A stretch of 64,000 bases of DNA. Source: Ordospora colligata OC4. Its lineage: Eukaryota > Microsporidia > Ordosporidae. The stretch is from positions 124,001 to 188,000 of the forward strand of contig NW_014575403.1 in assembly GCF_000803265.1 (NCBI RefSeq), in the 5' to 3' direction. Shown piece by piece: positions 29,925-39,576 of the stretch (the first letter of the stretch is position 1; every line of letters begins with the position of its first letter). The position numbers were made by a program, and so were the translations under genes. The notes beneath the pieces are model-generated. The model searched no databases. It worked only from the letters and a program-made list of their open reading frames with translations, and was not told the origin of the DNA.

Positions 29925-30341
29925 ATGTGTAAGAAAGTAGATATTATTGAGAGAGGAGAAGCAGGATGTGTGGATGCAGTTGTGCATGGATGCAGCTGCA
30001 TGCATGTTGTTTTTGAAAGGATATGTGAATCGAAGAGGATTGAAGATATGCGATTTGAATGTATGAGAGGGATGCATGAAAGATCAGTTAAGGTTTTTGA
30101 GGCAGGAAGGAGGATAGAGTTTGGATATGAGTTTTTAGTTGAGTATGTTTTGATGTGTGCAGGGATTATTGAGTATGAATGCAAGGTTGATGTTTTTGAG
30201 GAAATTGATGGAGCGTGCCTGCTGAAAGGAGTTTTATATGCGATAGATGATGAGTACAAGTTAGGAGTGAATGTGCAGCTGAATGGAAATGATGTGAAGG
30301 TTGAGGTTGGGGAGAAGGTTGTATATGAGATGAAGGAGTGA
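29925..30341 (+). CDS. Hypothetical protein, 138 aa
   Basis: Not recognised. It is supported as a gene by tgtacccctgtggaattga just before the ATG, by codon use like POL2, and by its position 53 bp downstream of POL2 on the same strand. The sequence is soluble-looking with no signal peptide or membrane span, has eight cysteines with no obvious zinc spacing, and a beta-rich C-terminus (YKLGVNVQLNGNDVKVEVGE). No function proposed. Confidence 0.65.
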   Translation: MCKKVDIIERGEAGCVDAVVHGCSCMHVVFERICESKRIEDMRFECMRGMHERSVKVFEAGRRIEFGYEFLVEYVLMCAGIIEYECKVDVFEEIDGACLLKGVLYAIDDEYKLGVNVQLNGNDVKVEVGEKVVYEMKE

Positions 30342-30538
30342 TAATGAACAAGTAGTGCATTATGAGGGTAGAGATTGTGCTATGTGAGTAATAGAGTCAA
30401 TGAATATGTTTTGTGTTTATGGTTTGTGCTATTTTGTTATGCTTATGGCTTAATAGCTTATAGAGTTGAGCATAGTTAAAGGTATCTGTGAAGTAGTAGA
30501 AGTGAAGATGTATGGACAAAAAATATCACCCTCATAAG

Positions 30539-33028
30539 ATGGATAGAAGGGAATTGGAGGCATGTCTTTATGATGTGTTGAGATCTGATGCACAAACAGG
30601 AAAGCAATCGGAGGCACGGATTTTGGACTTGCAAGCAAATGATTTTGGCAGATTCGTGCCGGTTCTTGCGGAGGTTTTCTGCGATGTGAATACAAATGAT
30701 CAGGTGAAGATGGTTGCAGGGATTATTTTCAAGAATACGGTGCATGCGAATGATGTGGAACTTCAAAGGATGTGTTTGAACCGATGGTTAAGCCTTGATG
30801 GAGGGGTGCGTGAGTATATCAAAGGAATGCTAAAGGAGGCGCTTGAAGGATATGTACCGAGGTTCTGTGTGATGGCGGGAGCGATTCTTGGATACATTGC
30901 AAGGATTGAGGTTGAGAATGGGATTGATCCAAGGTTTTTTGAAGAGATGCGGATGAAGGTGAATGAAGATGACAAGATAGAGGGAGTGTGTGAAGCAGTT
31001 GGAGTGAGCACAAGTTATATTGCAAAGGAAGCGCCAGGTGTATTTGAAGAGCGGATAGTAAGGATGGTGTTTGAGACGTGCATATATGCATTGATTAATG
31101 GAACGAATAGCAGAAGGAAGTTAGCAGGGTTGAAGTGCTTAATGAACAGCATGGAAGCGCCGAGAATGTTCTGTAGAGCCGAGGATATGAGAGTGTTTCT
31201 TGATGCAACGATGGGGATATGGAATGGATCTGATGACGAACTGATTCATAAGTCGATGATATGCTTCAATAGGATGGTGATGTTGTATTACAATTATACT
31301 GAGAAGGGAATGCTTGAGGATATGCTATCTCAGTATCTAGGAAGATTTTTCAAATCTAATTCTGATGAAATTAAGGTTCAGGCAATTGAATACTGGTGTA
31401 TATTTGCAGAGAAAAAGGATGATTGGATAATTGATAAGTATCTACCGGTGGTGTTACCTGAGATTCTGAGACTTCTTTCGAAGGGAGAAGAATATAATGC
31501 CGATGGATGGACCTCTCACAAGGCAGCGTCTTCATGCCTTGAAATGTATACAGAAATAAAGGGCAACAAGCTGATGAAGAGCGAAGTGGTGTGGGGATTT
31601 ATAGAGTCGTCCCTAAGATCGAGTGTAAGACTTGATGTGGATATTGGAGCAATAGCATTAGGGAGTATTATGTGTGAGGAGTGTGAAGATTACCTGGTGA
31701 TGGTGATGCCTCAGCTTGTGGGCGGAGTAAATTTTGAAGAATCGAAGGAATCATGCCTGTGGGCCTTATCAAAGGCAGCGGAATGCAACTTTTATGCATT
31801 GGTTGAGTATCTGCCTGCGATCATCAGCAAGTGTGGAGGGATTGTTCTTGAGGGTTCGAAGCCATCTATGGGAGCAGCATGGGTGATGAACTGTGTGTTT
31901 GATTCGGTCTATAAATTGAGGAAAAACGAGACGTATGCAAAGCATTTGCCAAAAGACATTAAGAGAAATGCTGATGGATTTGTGGAGATTTTTCTCGTGA
32001 AGCAGTATCTTGATGTGGTGAATATGTTGGTGAAAGGAACAGAGATGGTTAGTCTAAATGACTCTGGGCTGAGAATAGCGCTGTTTTCTGCACTGAACTC
32101 GCTGATTTCTGTATGTCCGCCGATGCTTCAGAGCATATTGAGTGGATTTTATGAATACACAGCTAGGAAGATAGATGAGTGTGTTGGGGTGCTTGGTCAT
32201 GCAACTCAGGATCAGATATTAGTTGTTGAGGATGTTTTGTCGAACTACATAGGTCTTATTGAGGCGATTACAATGTCTAGGAAGACTGATGGAGTTGAGG
32301 ATGTGATGGGAGTGTTTTTGAAGATTCTTGAGTCTACACCAACGATAGCGTTTGGAGAAGTTTACATCAGTGTGTCTAATTTATCAACAAAATTTGTACC
32401 ACATGTATCGATCCTGTTGCCATACATCATACGTGATATGAAATGCACAGACAAGTTTGTGCTGAATTCTGTGATAAATCTTGTTGGAAGGCTTGCAAGC
32501 ACCATGGGAACTGACTTTAGTATAATAGCAAGCGTCATTATGCCGTTATTGGGACAGTGCCTTGGATCTGAGTCTACGCCAAAGGAGTTGAAGCCCGTGA
32601 TTCTATCTGTGTTTGGAGACATAGCATTGGCATTGGAGAAGGGATTTGAACCACATGTTGAGATGGTTGCAATGTTGTTCTCGCAGATAGCTGAGCTTGA
32701 CTTTCGTTATGATAAGGATTATGTTGAGGAGCTGCGCAAGAATTCGCTTCAGCTTGTGAACTGCTCATTGGTTGCTGTTGGAGACTGTATGAAAGTAAGG
32801 AGTGCAGTGCCAAGGATATTGAGCATAGCACATGTAATTAATGCAAGTGATGAAAATGGACGGGTGCATGAGCAAATGCTTGGACTGATTGATGACCTTG
32901 TTATGATGTATGGAAAGAACTTTGGATTGGATGATCCATGGATCAAGGAGTTTTTGCATAATGTGATGAAGCATGGCAATGACAAGAATAGAAACAGAGC
33001 CGGACATATTCTGGAAGTGCTTAGATAA
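30539..33028 (+). CDS. KAP95: Importin beta-1 (karyopherin beta)
   Basis: 829 aa, all-helical HEAT-repeat nuclear import receptor that carries importin-alpha/cargo through the pore and is released by Ran-GTP. The N-terminus matches importin beta-1: DRRELEACLYDVLRSD, then ILDLQANDFGRFVPVLAEVF and AGIIFKNTVHAND. KVQAIEYWCIFAEKKDDW lies in the acidic-loop region. ATG at 30539 follows atcaccctcataag; a first ATG at 30512 is less likely. Close in length to yeast Kap95 (861 aa). Confidence 0.9.
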   Translation: MDRRELEACLYDVLRSDAQTGKQSEARILDLQANDFGRFVPVLAEVFCDVNTNDQVKMVAGIIFKNTVHANDVELQRMCLNRWLSLDGGVREYIKGMLKEALEGYVPRFCVMAGAILGYIARIEVENGIDPRFFEEMRMKVNEDDKIEGVCEAVGVSTSYIAKEAPGVFEERIVRMVFETCIYALINGTNSRRKLAGLKCLMNSMEAPRMFCRAEDMRVFLDATMGIWNGSDDELIHKSMICFNRMVMLYYNYTEKGMLEDMLSQYLGRFFKSNSDEIKVQAIEYWCIFAEKKDDWIIDKYLPVVLPEILRLLSKGEEYNADGWTSHKAASSCLEMYTEIKGNKLMKSEVVWGFIESSLRSSVRLDVDIGAIALGSIMCEECEDYLVMVMPQLVGGVNFEESKESCLWALSKAAECNFYALVEYLPAIISKCGGIVLEGSKPSMGAAWVMNCVFDSVYKLRKNETYAKHLPKDIKRNADGFVEIFLVKQYLDVVNMLVKGTEMVSLNDSGLRIALFSALNSLISVCPPMLQSILSGFYEYTARKIDECVGVLGHATQDQILVVEDVLSNYIGLIEAITMSRKTDGVEDVMGVFLKILESTPTIAFGEVYISVSNLSTKFVPHVSILLPYIIRDMKCTDKFVLNSVINLVGRLASTMGTDFSIIASVIMPLLGQCLGSESTPKELKPVILSVFGDIALALEKGFEPHVEMVAMLFSQIAELDFRYDKDYVEELRKNSLQLVNCSLVAVGDCMKVRSAVPRILSIAHVINASDENGRVHEQMLGLIDDLVMMYGKNFGLDDPWIKEFLHNVMKHGNDKNRNRAGHILEVLR

Positions 33029-33423
33029 GCTGTTACATGGATTAAATATATTTATCTAACGATTTATTATGGTTTCAAGAATGAAGTGAAATCTAATTAA
33101 ATTTATTTGATGGTTTTAGTTGAATCATTCACATTTATTGTGTTCTGGTTGGCTCATTCACTCTTTTTTCTAATTAGCTTATATCTCTGCTGTTTGAGTT
33201 ATACAATCTTATATTCTGATTGACTTATGTTACTGCACTTTGCCATTTAAGTTGAATTATTCACTCTTATATATTCCTGATTTTTGAATCATACACATAT
33301 ACATTTATTGTTTTGGTTGAATTATCATCTACTTATAATCTTACTTTTTGAATCATCAATTTTATGTTTTGACTGAATCATCCACTTTTACCTTATTGAC
33401 TCAAACACTTTACTTTCTTGATT
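33029..33423. repeat. Intergenic AT-rich degenerate repeat tract
   Basis: 395 bp between convergent KAP95 and the formin, with no credible gene. From about 33115 onward the sequence keeps returning to a degenerate element of the type TTGAATCATTCACTTTTA spaced roughly 30-45 bp (near 33118, 33150, 33253, 33285, 33317, 33345, 33373 and 33397). It looks like an old, decayed tandem array. Confidence 0.5.
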
Positions 33424-36153
33424 TCAAACATTCTTACTTTTACTGTAAATTTCAAAATGCATCTTCATATTATGCAGAAACTCAGATAGAGCAACTAGAA
33501 CGGTACTTGTGCATTTGCCATCGTCATGGTCTCCAAATTTGTGTTTGATTATGCCTGATTTCAGGTTACATTCTTTATACATATTCACTACACATTCTAA
33601 CTTATTACATGCAAATAAGAAAAATCCAGAATATGCCTTCTGATGCTTTGAATCAATAACATTCAGCGCACAGAGATTATTTGTGTACATCTCAATAAAC
33701 AAATTGATTTTCTCACGGATTCTAGGCAATTCTTCAGCTTTAAGTTCATGTATGGTTGCAAACTCATCAAGTAGATCGCCAATCCCAACTCCATTCGCTT
33801 CCATCACATGGAATAGAAAAGGAAACAGCGACATATTGTTTTTTCCTTTGTATCCACTGAATACACACAGGCTAGAAATACGAAATCCAGGTATTTTCTT
33901 TCGGGTCATTGAGTACTTGAAGTTTATGGCATTGCATATTTCAAGAACAGCTTTCATGAGAATTTTTAGTCCATGGCTATCAATAATACGGTTGTACAGC
34001 ATCAGAAGCTCAATCAAGGCATCCTCCATCAGGAATATCTCATTGAAAAGCTTTCTCTCAAATATCAAGATATCCAATAACTTGAGCGCATCTACATAGC
34101 GCGAGTACCTGAGCATTGACTCTTCAACTTCATTGAGCATCTCTGGAGGTGCTAATGACAGACTCAATGCCTCCGTACTATTTGGATATATCTTTTCTAT
34201 GTTCAACAAATCTTGAAGTTCTAGAGGGCTAGATGGAGACTCTAAGAACACATAAATGTTTTCAGGTGTGATTCCTTTAAGCTCAAGGTGTCTCAATGCC
34301 AATGAAGCTAAAAATAATCTATTACTGTCTATAACGCTTGTTGCTATTGCTTGATTGCTAATTGTATTGTTCATATTTTCAACAGGTTCACAAAGCATAT
34401 CTTCAAACATATTCAGATCCATTATGATATCAATGTTGGAGCACTCACTAAATATCGTTCCATCTACTCTTGCTAATGGAACCATGTGCAGTGATTTTCT
34501 AACTACCATCTCCATGCTACTGATGGCTTTATCTTCACAATTAGTTTTTTTTCGAATGATCTGTTTCTTTGATATAACCTTTCTTGTACTTATAATTGGA
34601 ATTTCGCAGTTGATTTGCTCTATTAAACGTAGTTTACTGCATTCCACTTCTACTGAATATAATTCTTTTCGCACATCAATATCTGTATTGCTGCTAATAC
34701 AAGATGATTTGATGTTGCTGTCATCCGTGCAGTTGTTATTTTCATCTTGTTTTCTATCTGTATCCTCAACATCATGTCCATTAGTACTGTTCTGCCTACA
34801 AAATAACATCATTCCTACATGACCAGAGACACAAGAATCGTTTCGATTGGTACATACTCCTCTTGACTCTAGATCTTGTGTGAATTCTGAACATCTGTGT
34901 GTATCATATCTCATATATGCACAGATCTTTGATACAACTTCATTGATTCCCTGGGAAACAAGTCGCTCATAAATCTTTCTGTCATAATCCCTCCAGAATC
35001 CATCATTCAGCATCTTGATGCCTTGTATTTGGTCAATCTTGTCAAAACACAGGCTCTTTTTTTCCATCCTTCCTGACTCAACTAGCACTAAATCAACAGA
35101 AAAATCATCCTGGAACCTGCTTCTTGGTAATATAAGCTCCATGTCATCGAGAGTAAATCTGTAGACACCTTGTCTGTAGAAAAGCGGATTGACTCTAAGG
35201 CTCAGCACCTTCTCCTGTTTCTCATTCGAATAGTACCACATTTCTATTTGAATATCTTCCGATACATTGCATCCGATCTCACTAAACACCACATAATCTT
35301 CATCTCTGTAAACATCATAATCATAGCCAGCAGCATCTTCATCACAAGTAGCCTCCTGAGCAATGTACAACATTCTGCCTTTTCCATTAATTGAAATACC
35401 AACCTGAAAGTCAGTAGAATGTGCAACTGGAATTGTAGTAATTATCAACTGCTTCAAAACAATGTTGTGATTTCCTTCATATTTCATATTGCTTGCTGAT
35501 TCAAAATACTTAATGTACCTCCTAACTGTATTTACATTCATCAAAGAAGACTGAAAAGAATCAAAGCAGGTATCATCCATACAAGTATCATCTCCATCTA
35601 TTCCACAGTACTTCATTATACATCCAATCACAAACTTGAACCTGCCATTATCTCCATGCTTAAGCTCGAATGCTGCCACATTATTCGAATTGAAGTCCAG
35701 CCAGCATTTGACTGCACAACACATTCTATATGCAACTCCAAGATCAAAATCAAGCAAAGGCATCTTCTGGATATTATATGAGCCTGAGAATATGTCCTCA
35801 AAACACCATATCATGCATCTGTCTCCGTACTTGGAATTCATGAACGTAATCAGCTCATCCTTATTATTTCTTTTAGTAATGTTCTCAGTGCTGTTGTTCC
35901 AGCATTGCCCAAAAACGACTATCTGAGTCGAAATTCTCCACAGATTCAATCGACTACATCCAATATCAACAACTGGATCTTCACTAGATGTATCCGTGTA
36001 TTGTTTAGCTGTATTGGTTGTTAATGCATCACTCTTCTTTGATGTACATGGATTAACAAACCTGAAGTCTCCATCTTCAGAGTTCCTTACAAGCGCCTGG
36101 ATCCTTTCAAAAATACCAGTCTCAACTAAGCCATCTGTTTGTATTCCTTCCAT
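33424..36153 (-). CDS. Formin with PTEN-like, C2-like and FH2 domains
   Basis: 909 aa. Residues about 70-190 resemble a PTEN/tensin phosphatase fold (LITFMNSKYGDRCMIW, LLDFDLGVAYRMCCAVKCWL, VAAFELKHGDNGRFKFVIG). The HCxxGxxR P-loop is replaced at about 163-171 by ELKHGDNGR, so the catalytic Cys is gone. A C2-like beta region follows (about 225-370). The C-terminus from about 560 is an FH2 domain: IIMDLNMFEDMLCEPVE, ALSLSLAPPEMLNEVEESML, FNEIFLMEDALIELLMLYNRI and SLFPFLFHVMEANG. No FH1 proline tract was seen. PTEN-C2-FH2 order is that of plant class II formins. Inferred role: actin nucleation at membranes. ATG at 36153 is used because the codon at 36159 is TTG. Confidence 0.82.
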   Translation of the reverse strand: MEGIQTDGLVETGIFERIQALVRNSEDGDFRFVNPCTSKKSDALTTNTAKQYTDTSSEDPVVDIGCSRLNLWRISTQIVVFGQCWNNSTENITKRNNKDELITFMNSKYGDRCMIWCFEDIFSGSYNIQKMPLLDFDLGVAYRMCCAVKCWLDFNSNNVAAFELKHGDNGRFKFVIGCIMKYCGIDGDDTCMDDTCFDSFQSSLMNVNTVRRYIKYFESASNMKYEGNHNIVLKQLIITTIPVAHSTDFQVGISINGKGRMLYIAQEATCDEDAAGYDYDVYRDEDYVVFSEIGCNVSEDIQIEMWYYSNEKQEKVLSLRVNPLFYRQGVYRFTLDDMELILPRSRFQDDFSVDLVLVESGRMEKKSLCFDKIDQIQGIKMLNDGFWRDYDRKIYERLVSQGINEVVSKICAYMRYDTHRCSEFTQDLESRGVCTNRNDSCVSGHVGMMLFCRQNSTNGHDVEDTDRKQDENNNCTDDSNIKSSCISSNTDIDVRKELYSVEVECSKLRLIEQINCEIPIISTRKVISKKQIIRKKTNCEDKAISSMEMVVRKSLHMVPLARVDGTIFSECSNIDIIMDLNMFEDMLCEPVENMNNTISNQAIATSVIDSNRLFLASLALRHLELKGITPENIYVFLESPSSPLELQDLLNIEKIYPNSTEALSLSLAPPEMLNEVEESMLRYSRYVDALKLLDILIFERKLFNEIFLMEDALIELLMLYNRIIDSHGLKILMKAVLEICNAINFKYSMTRKKIPGFRISSLCVFSGYKGKNNMSLFPFLFHVMEANGVGIGDLLDEFATIHELKAEELPRIREKINLFIEMYTNNLCALNVIDSKHQKAYSGFFLFACNKLECVVNMYKECNLKSGIIKHKFGDHDDGKCTSTVLVALSEFLHNMKMHFEIYSKSKNV

Positions 36154-36303
36154 ATCCAATCTACTGTTCGTATGTAATTATAAACCACATGAAACAGAAC
36201 CTTACCATCCAGATCCTTCTATTCCGCTACAGATGTAAGAACTAACAGCATTGACAATTCTATATTTAACACATTCTCATTCTAATGCATACACAAAATA
36301 AAT

Positions 36304-37389
36304 TTATTTCCAAATCCACTTGGCAAGCCATCCTGCAATCATCATCCACACAAATACAAACATCGCATAGAACAAAGGGCCCCATCGAGATGATAAGTCA
36401 ATTTCAATATCTTTGTATTCTACTCGTGTATCACACAACATATCAGCAATTTTGCGGAACTCATCCATACTTTCTATCCTATCACACCCTTTTATTTCTT
36501 TGTACTGTGTAATCATCTTCTCTTTTCTTTCAAATCTTTTCAACAAAAATTCTTTCGAATCCATATCATCATTGTTTGGAATGTAATCAAGGAAGAACAC
36601 AAAGTTCACCATGCATGATTTATTCACCAAAACCTCTGTGTATGAATACACATCGTTTGGATATTTTGCATAAGGATTTCCAATAATCGTTATATCAAGA
36701 ATCCCATTCATATCGTCCTTCATACCTGCTCTGAGAATATCAAATCCAGTTGTCCTTGGTAATATCACCTCCTCAGGATCAAATGCATGCCCATCAACTG
36801 TTGTACTGCCTTTCTGTGCCCACTTGTGCGACTTTTCATGCGAGACTTTGTCTATGTACGTTCCTTCAGGGAACAGCAGAAGATCATATCTTGTCTTCTT
36901 CTTCAGGTTCGATGCTCCAGACATAATCAACTCCTTGTCCTTGCTCAACCTTCTATTCAGAAAAATAAACTCAAAGAATCTCATTCCATATCCTAACAGT
37001 GGAATGTCCTTTAAAGACATCTTCAGTATAATGTACATATCGCCAAACCTTTCGAAATAATGCATAACACACGAAATAAACAGCCAATCATACTCAGTCA
37101 GATGGTTTGAGATCACAACATTCCTTTTATTATCAAGAATTGCAGTGTCGTACCTTATAAACACCTTTCCTGGGAAATATCCATGCAGAGCAGTCTTTGT
37201 AAGGCTTAGCCATGCTACTTTTGCAGTTTTTACAATAGCATCTCTGCTCAGACACCGAGGCATCACTAGATCAATCACAAAAATCAATCCACAAGTTGCA
37301 GTAATGTATGAAAAGTAAACAGTCATGATTGCCACAAGACTCAGAATATTCCAGAGTTTTCTTATCATTCCCCTTATTTCCTCATGCAT
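36304..37389 (-). CDS. Membrane acyltransferase (LPLAT/AGPAT-like, LCLAT1/Cst26 type)
   Basis: 361 aa. Acyltransferase motif I NHLTEYDW (NHx4D) lies near residue 95, with VVISNH before it; motif III FPEGTYIDKVSHEKSHKWA follows, the latter typical of the LCLAT1/AGPAT5 branch. Hydrophobic segments at the N-terminus (LVAIMTVYFSYITATCGLIFVIDLV) and C-terminus (PLFYAMFVFVWMMIAGWLAKW) anchor it in the ER membrane. Expected reaction: acyl-CoA-dependent acylation of lysophosphatidate, lysocardiolipin or a lysophospholipid; the substrate is not decidable here. No C-run near the start. Confidence 0.88.
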   Translation of the reverse strand: MHEEIRGMIRKLWNILSLVAIMTVYFSYITATCGLIFVIDLVMPRCLSRDAIVKTAKVAWLSLTKTALHGYFPGKVFIRYDTAILDNKRNVVISNHLTEYDWLFISCVMHYFERFGDMYIILKMSLKDIPLLGYGMRFFEFIFLNRRLSKDKELIMSGASNLKKKTRYDLLLFPEGTYIDKVSHEKSHKWAQKGSTTVDGHAFDPEEVILPRTTGFDILRAGMKDDMNGILDITIIGNPYAKYPNDVYSYTEVLVNKSCMVNFVFFLDYIPNNDDMDSKEFLLKRFERKEKMITQYKEIKGCDRIESMDEFRKIADMLCDTRVEYKDIEIDLSSRWGPLFYAMFVFVWMMIAGWLAKWIWK

Positions 37390-37508
37390 CTAAATATTTT
37401 TCTCAAAACTTGTTTCAATTTCAATAGGTTTCAATCTTAGCCAACTGTTTACATTGAGTATAAATAGCCACACATTCATCAATATTGATTGCGTTCCACC
37501 CATCGTCA

Positions 37509-38417
37509 ATGCATTCCAAGCATGAAAGCCCATGTTACTTAAAAATCCTCAGGTCCATCCAGAACTCAGTATTGCCTACACGAAGCGAGGCCATGATGCT
37601 GATAAATGATGTAAAGATAGTTTTTGCTTCAGAACCAAATGTTATTCAAATACAAGCACAGGTCAATGTTGTAGGTGATGTTCATGGCCAGTTCTACGAT
37701 CTCTTGAACATGTTGGATCTCATGGGCGATCCTTCTATTCAACAGTATCTGTTTCTTGGAGACTACGTAGACAGAGGATATGACTCAGTGGATCTTATAT
37801 TGTTGCTGTTTACATATAAAATTCTCTATCCGGATAAAATTCACCTTCTTAGAAGAAACCACGAAACACGCATGCTATCTGCTGTATATGGATTCAGGGA
37901 CGAATGCATAAGGAAATATGACATTACAACATACTGGAGATTCTGTGATGCATTTCAATACCTTCCAATCGCTGCAGTTGTTTCTGGAAAATACTTCTGT
38001 GTTCATGGAGGACTTGTGCCTGGAATAACATTAGACTTCATCACGAGTATTGATAGAGTTGGTGAAATTACTGAGTTGAGTAATCTATTGTGGAGTGATC
38101 CTGATGAAGAGCCAGGATATAGGAAAAATCCAAGAGGCGCAGGCTATCTGTTTGGAGAAGACACAATCGATGACTTTCTTGAATCAAACAGGTTTTCCCA
38201 TGTTGTACGATCACATCAGTTGGTGAACGACGGGTACAAGTCATTCTTTAGAGACAAGCTATTCACAATATGGGGTGCTCCGAACTATTGTTACTCATCA
38301 GGTAATGTTGCATGTGTCATGGCAATCAGTGAAAACGGCCATGAGTTCAGGATATTTGATAAATGCAAACAGCAGTTCAGAGACTCTTCTATGCAATCAG
38401 ACTTCTTTGATGGCTAA
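37509..38417 (+). CDS. PP2A-class (PP4/PP6/Sit4-like) serine/threonine phosphatase
   Basis: 302 aa catalytic subunit. Metal-binding blocks are present: VVGDVHGQFYDLL, FLGDYVDRGYDSVDLI, RNHETR, FCVHGGLVPG, LLWSDPDEEPG, NPRGAGYLFG, VRSHQLVNDGYK and WGAPNYCYSSGN. Two oddities: the normally invariant RGNHE reads RRNHE (codons aga aga aac cac gaa), and the C-terminus ends FFDG instead of the methylated YFL tail, so regulation by carboxymethylation is unlikely. The codon at 37485 is TTG; the ATG at 37509 follows ccacccatcgtca. The stop is 14 bp from the convergent CIA2 gene. Confidence 0.9.
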   Translation: MHSKHESPCYLKILRSIQNSVLPTRSEAMMLINDVKIVFASEPNVIQIQAQVNVVGDVHGQFYDLLNMLDLMGDPSIQQYLFLGDYVDRGYDSVDLILLLFTYKILYPDKIHLLRRNHETRMLSAVYGFRDECIRKYDITTYWRFCDAFQYLPIAAVVSGKYFCVHGGLVPGITLDFITSIDRVGEITELSNLLWSDPDEEPGYRKNPRGAGYLFGEDTIDDFLESNRFSHVVRSHQLVNDGYKSFFRDKLFTIWGAPNYCYSSGNVACVMAISENGHEFRIFDKCKQQFRDSSMQSDFFDG

Positions 38418-38431
38418 TGCAGCTGTATACT

Positions 38432-38953
38432 TCACTTTGTTACTTTTACATGTGATTCACCATTCGATAGATTCAACACATCTGGAAGACACTCTTTCAT
38501 CAAATCAATCAATACCTCGTTTTCTAATGCAGCCATGACTCTGTCCTTGTCATTGAGCTGTTTATTGAGTGCTTTGTAATTCACATGTGCACCATCTGCA
38601 ATCTTAACGCTTATTGCATGATTTCGTATGAAACGATCAAGATGTGTTTTTATGCAAAGTCCTATTATTGCTGCCATGGAGCAATGCGGAATAGTTGGCT
38701 TGAACTCTACGCAGACACATAATATAGGCAGCCCAACATCAGGTGTAATTCCATCGCACTCAAAAGTTTCGATGTGAATGTCTTCTTTCGATATAACACC
38801 TAATTGTTCCAGTGTATATGGATGCTCGGGATCTTTTATATCTCTGATAAGCTCAAAAATACCATATGGCGTAACATTCCTTAACAATCCGTTGCAAATA
38901 TCAATTGGATATCTCTCCTCAAGCATTGCAGAAACTGTTGGAGACATGTTCAT
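38432..38953 (-). CDS. CIA2: Cytosolic Fe-S assembly targeting factor CIA2 (MIP18 family)
   Basis: 173 aa. Contains IFELIRDIKDPEHPYTLEQL, the DUF59/MIP18 signature, and FKPTIPHCSMAAIIGLCIK with the conserved reactive Cys, then GAHVNYKALNKQLNDKDRVMAALEN. It belongs to the CIA targeting complex that inserts Fe-S clusters into nuclear proteins such as DNA polymerases and helicases, downstream of the mitosome. Start: ATG after aaccccttgaaag on the minus strand. Confidence 0.94.
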   Translation of the reverse strand: MNMSPTVSAMLEERYPIDICNGLLRNVTPYGIFELIRDIKDPEHPYTLEQLGVISKEDIHIETFECDGITPDVGLPILCVCVEFKPTIPHCSMAAIIGLCIKTHLDRFIRNHAISVKIADGAHVNYKALNKQLNDKDRVMAALENEVLIDLMKECLPDVLNLSNGESHVKVTK

Positions 38954-39082
38954 CTTTCAAGGGGTTAAACATGCTCAATATCACACAGATTTTCAAAAGA
39001 TATGTATTTCAAAGCGCTGTTGCTTCGCATATTATTACACAGCCTTTGTTCAAGGCATTACAAAATTCAAAAGAAGTTGTCT

Positions 39083-39397
39083 TTAATAAATCAATGCTTC
39101 TCCTTTTGTTTTCTTCTCTCCTCCCAGTATCACATGCTTGGCTCTCTTAAGAGGTTTCTGATGTGCAAACTTGCAGGTGGTGCATTCCAGCTTCAGTACA
39201 AACTTCTTTGTAACTTTTGCCTTTCTTCTCAGGACAGGCCTTGTTTGTCCTCCGTATCCTCTCTGCTTTATTGCGTATCTCCTTTCTCCTTGCGCATTTG
39301 GATTACGCTTCGATGCCTTTGACTGTGAAACCTTGTGATTGGAGTATCCATTGCACTTCTTACAGTACGTATTCCTTGTCTTTGGAATGTTCACCAT
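39083..39397 (-). CDS. RPL42: 60S ribosomal protein eL42 (L44/L36a)
   Basis: 104 aa, normal length. Starts [20 protein letters not shown], with the zinc pair CKKC matched by CTTC near the C-terminus ([21 protein letters not shown]) and the [18 protein letters not shown] core. It sits near the E site of the large subunit. The start is preceded by ggccctgagag on the minus strand. No intron is needed. Confidence 0.97.
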   Translation of the reverse strand: MVNIPKTRNTYCKKCNGYSNHKVSQSKASKRNPNAQGERRYAIKQRGYGGQTRPVLRRKAKVTKKFVLKLECTTCKFAHQKPLKRAKHVILGGEKKTKGEALIY

Positions 39398-39576
39398 CTC
39401 TCAGGGCCTCTGCACAAAGCAATTTTTTCAAGTTTTGTCTTGGCATTCAGCATTGCACTGTCTTCTCAGCATTTGTAGCATATCATATCATTCAATATGT
39501 AAGAGAGTTTAACATACAAAGTCAGCATAACATGCGATAGATCTTTATGCAAATGCATCGCATACAACACCCCCAA

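Noticed and set aside
33348..33548. Small plus-strand ORF in the repeat tract
   Set aside because: Lies in degenerate repeat and overlaps the formin 3' end; no start signal, composition of intergenic DNA.
37528..37605. Alternative ATG after CCC within the phosphatase 5' region (agcccATG)
   Set aside because: It is out of frame and reaches a stop after about 25 codons; no intron signal joins it to the phosphatase frame.
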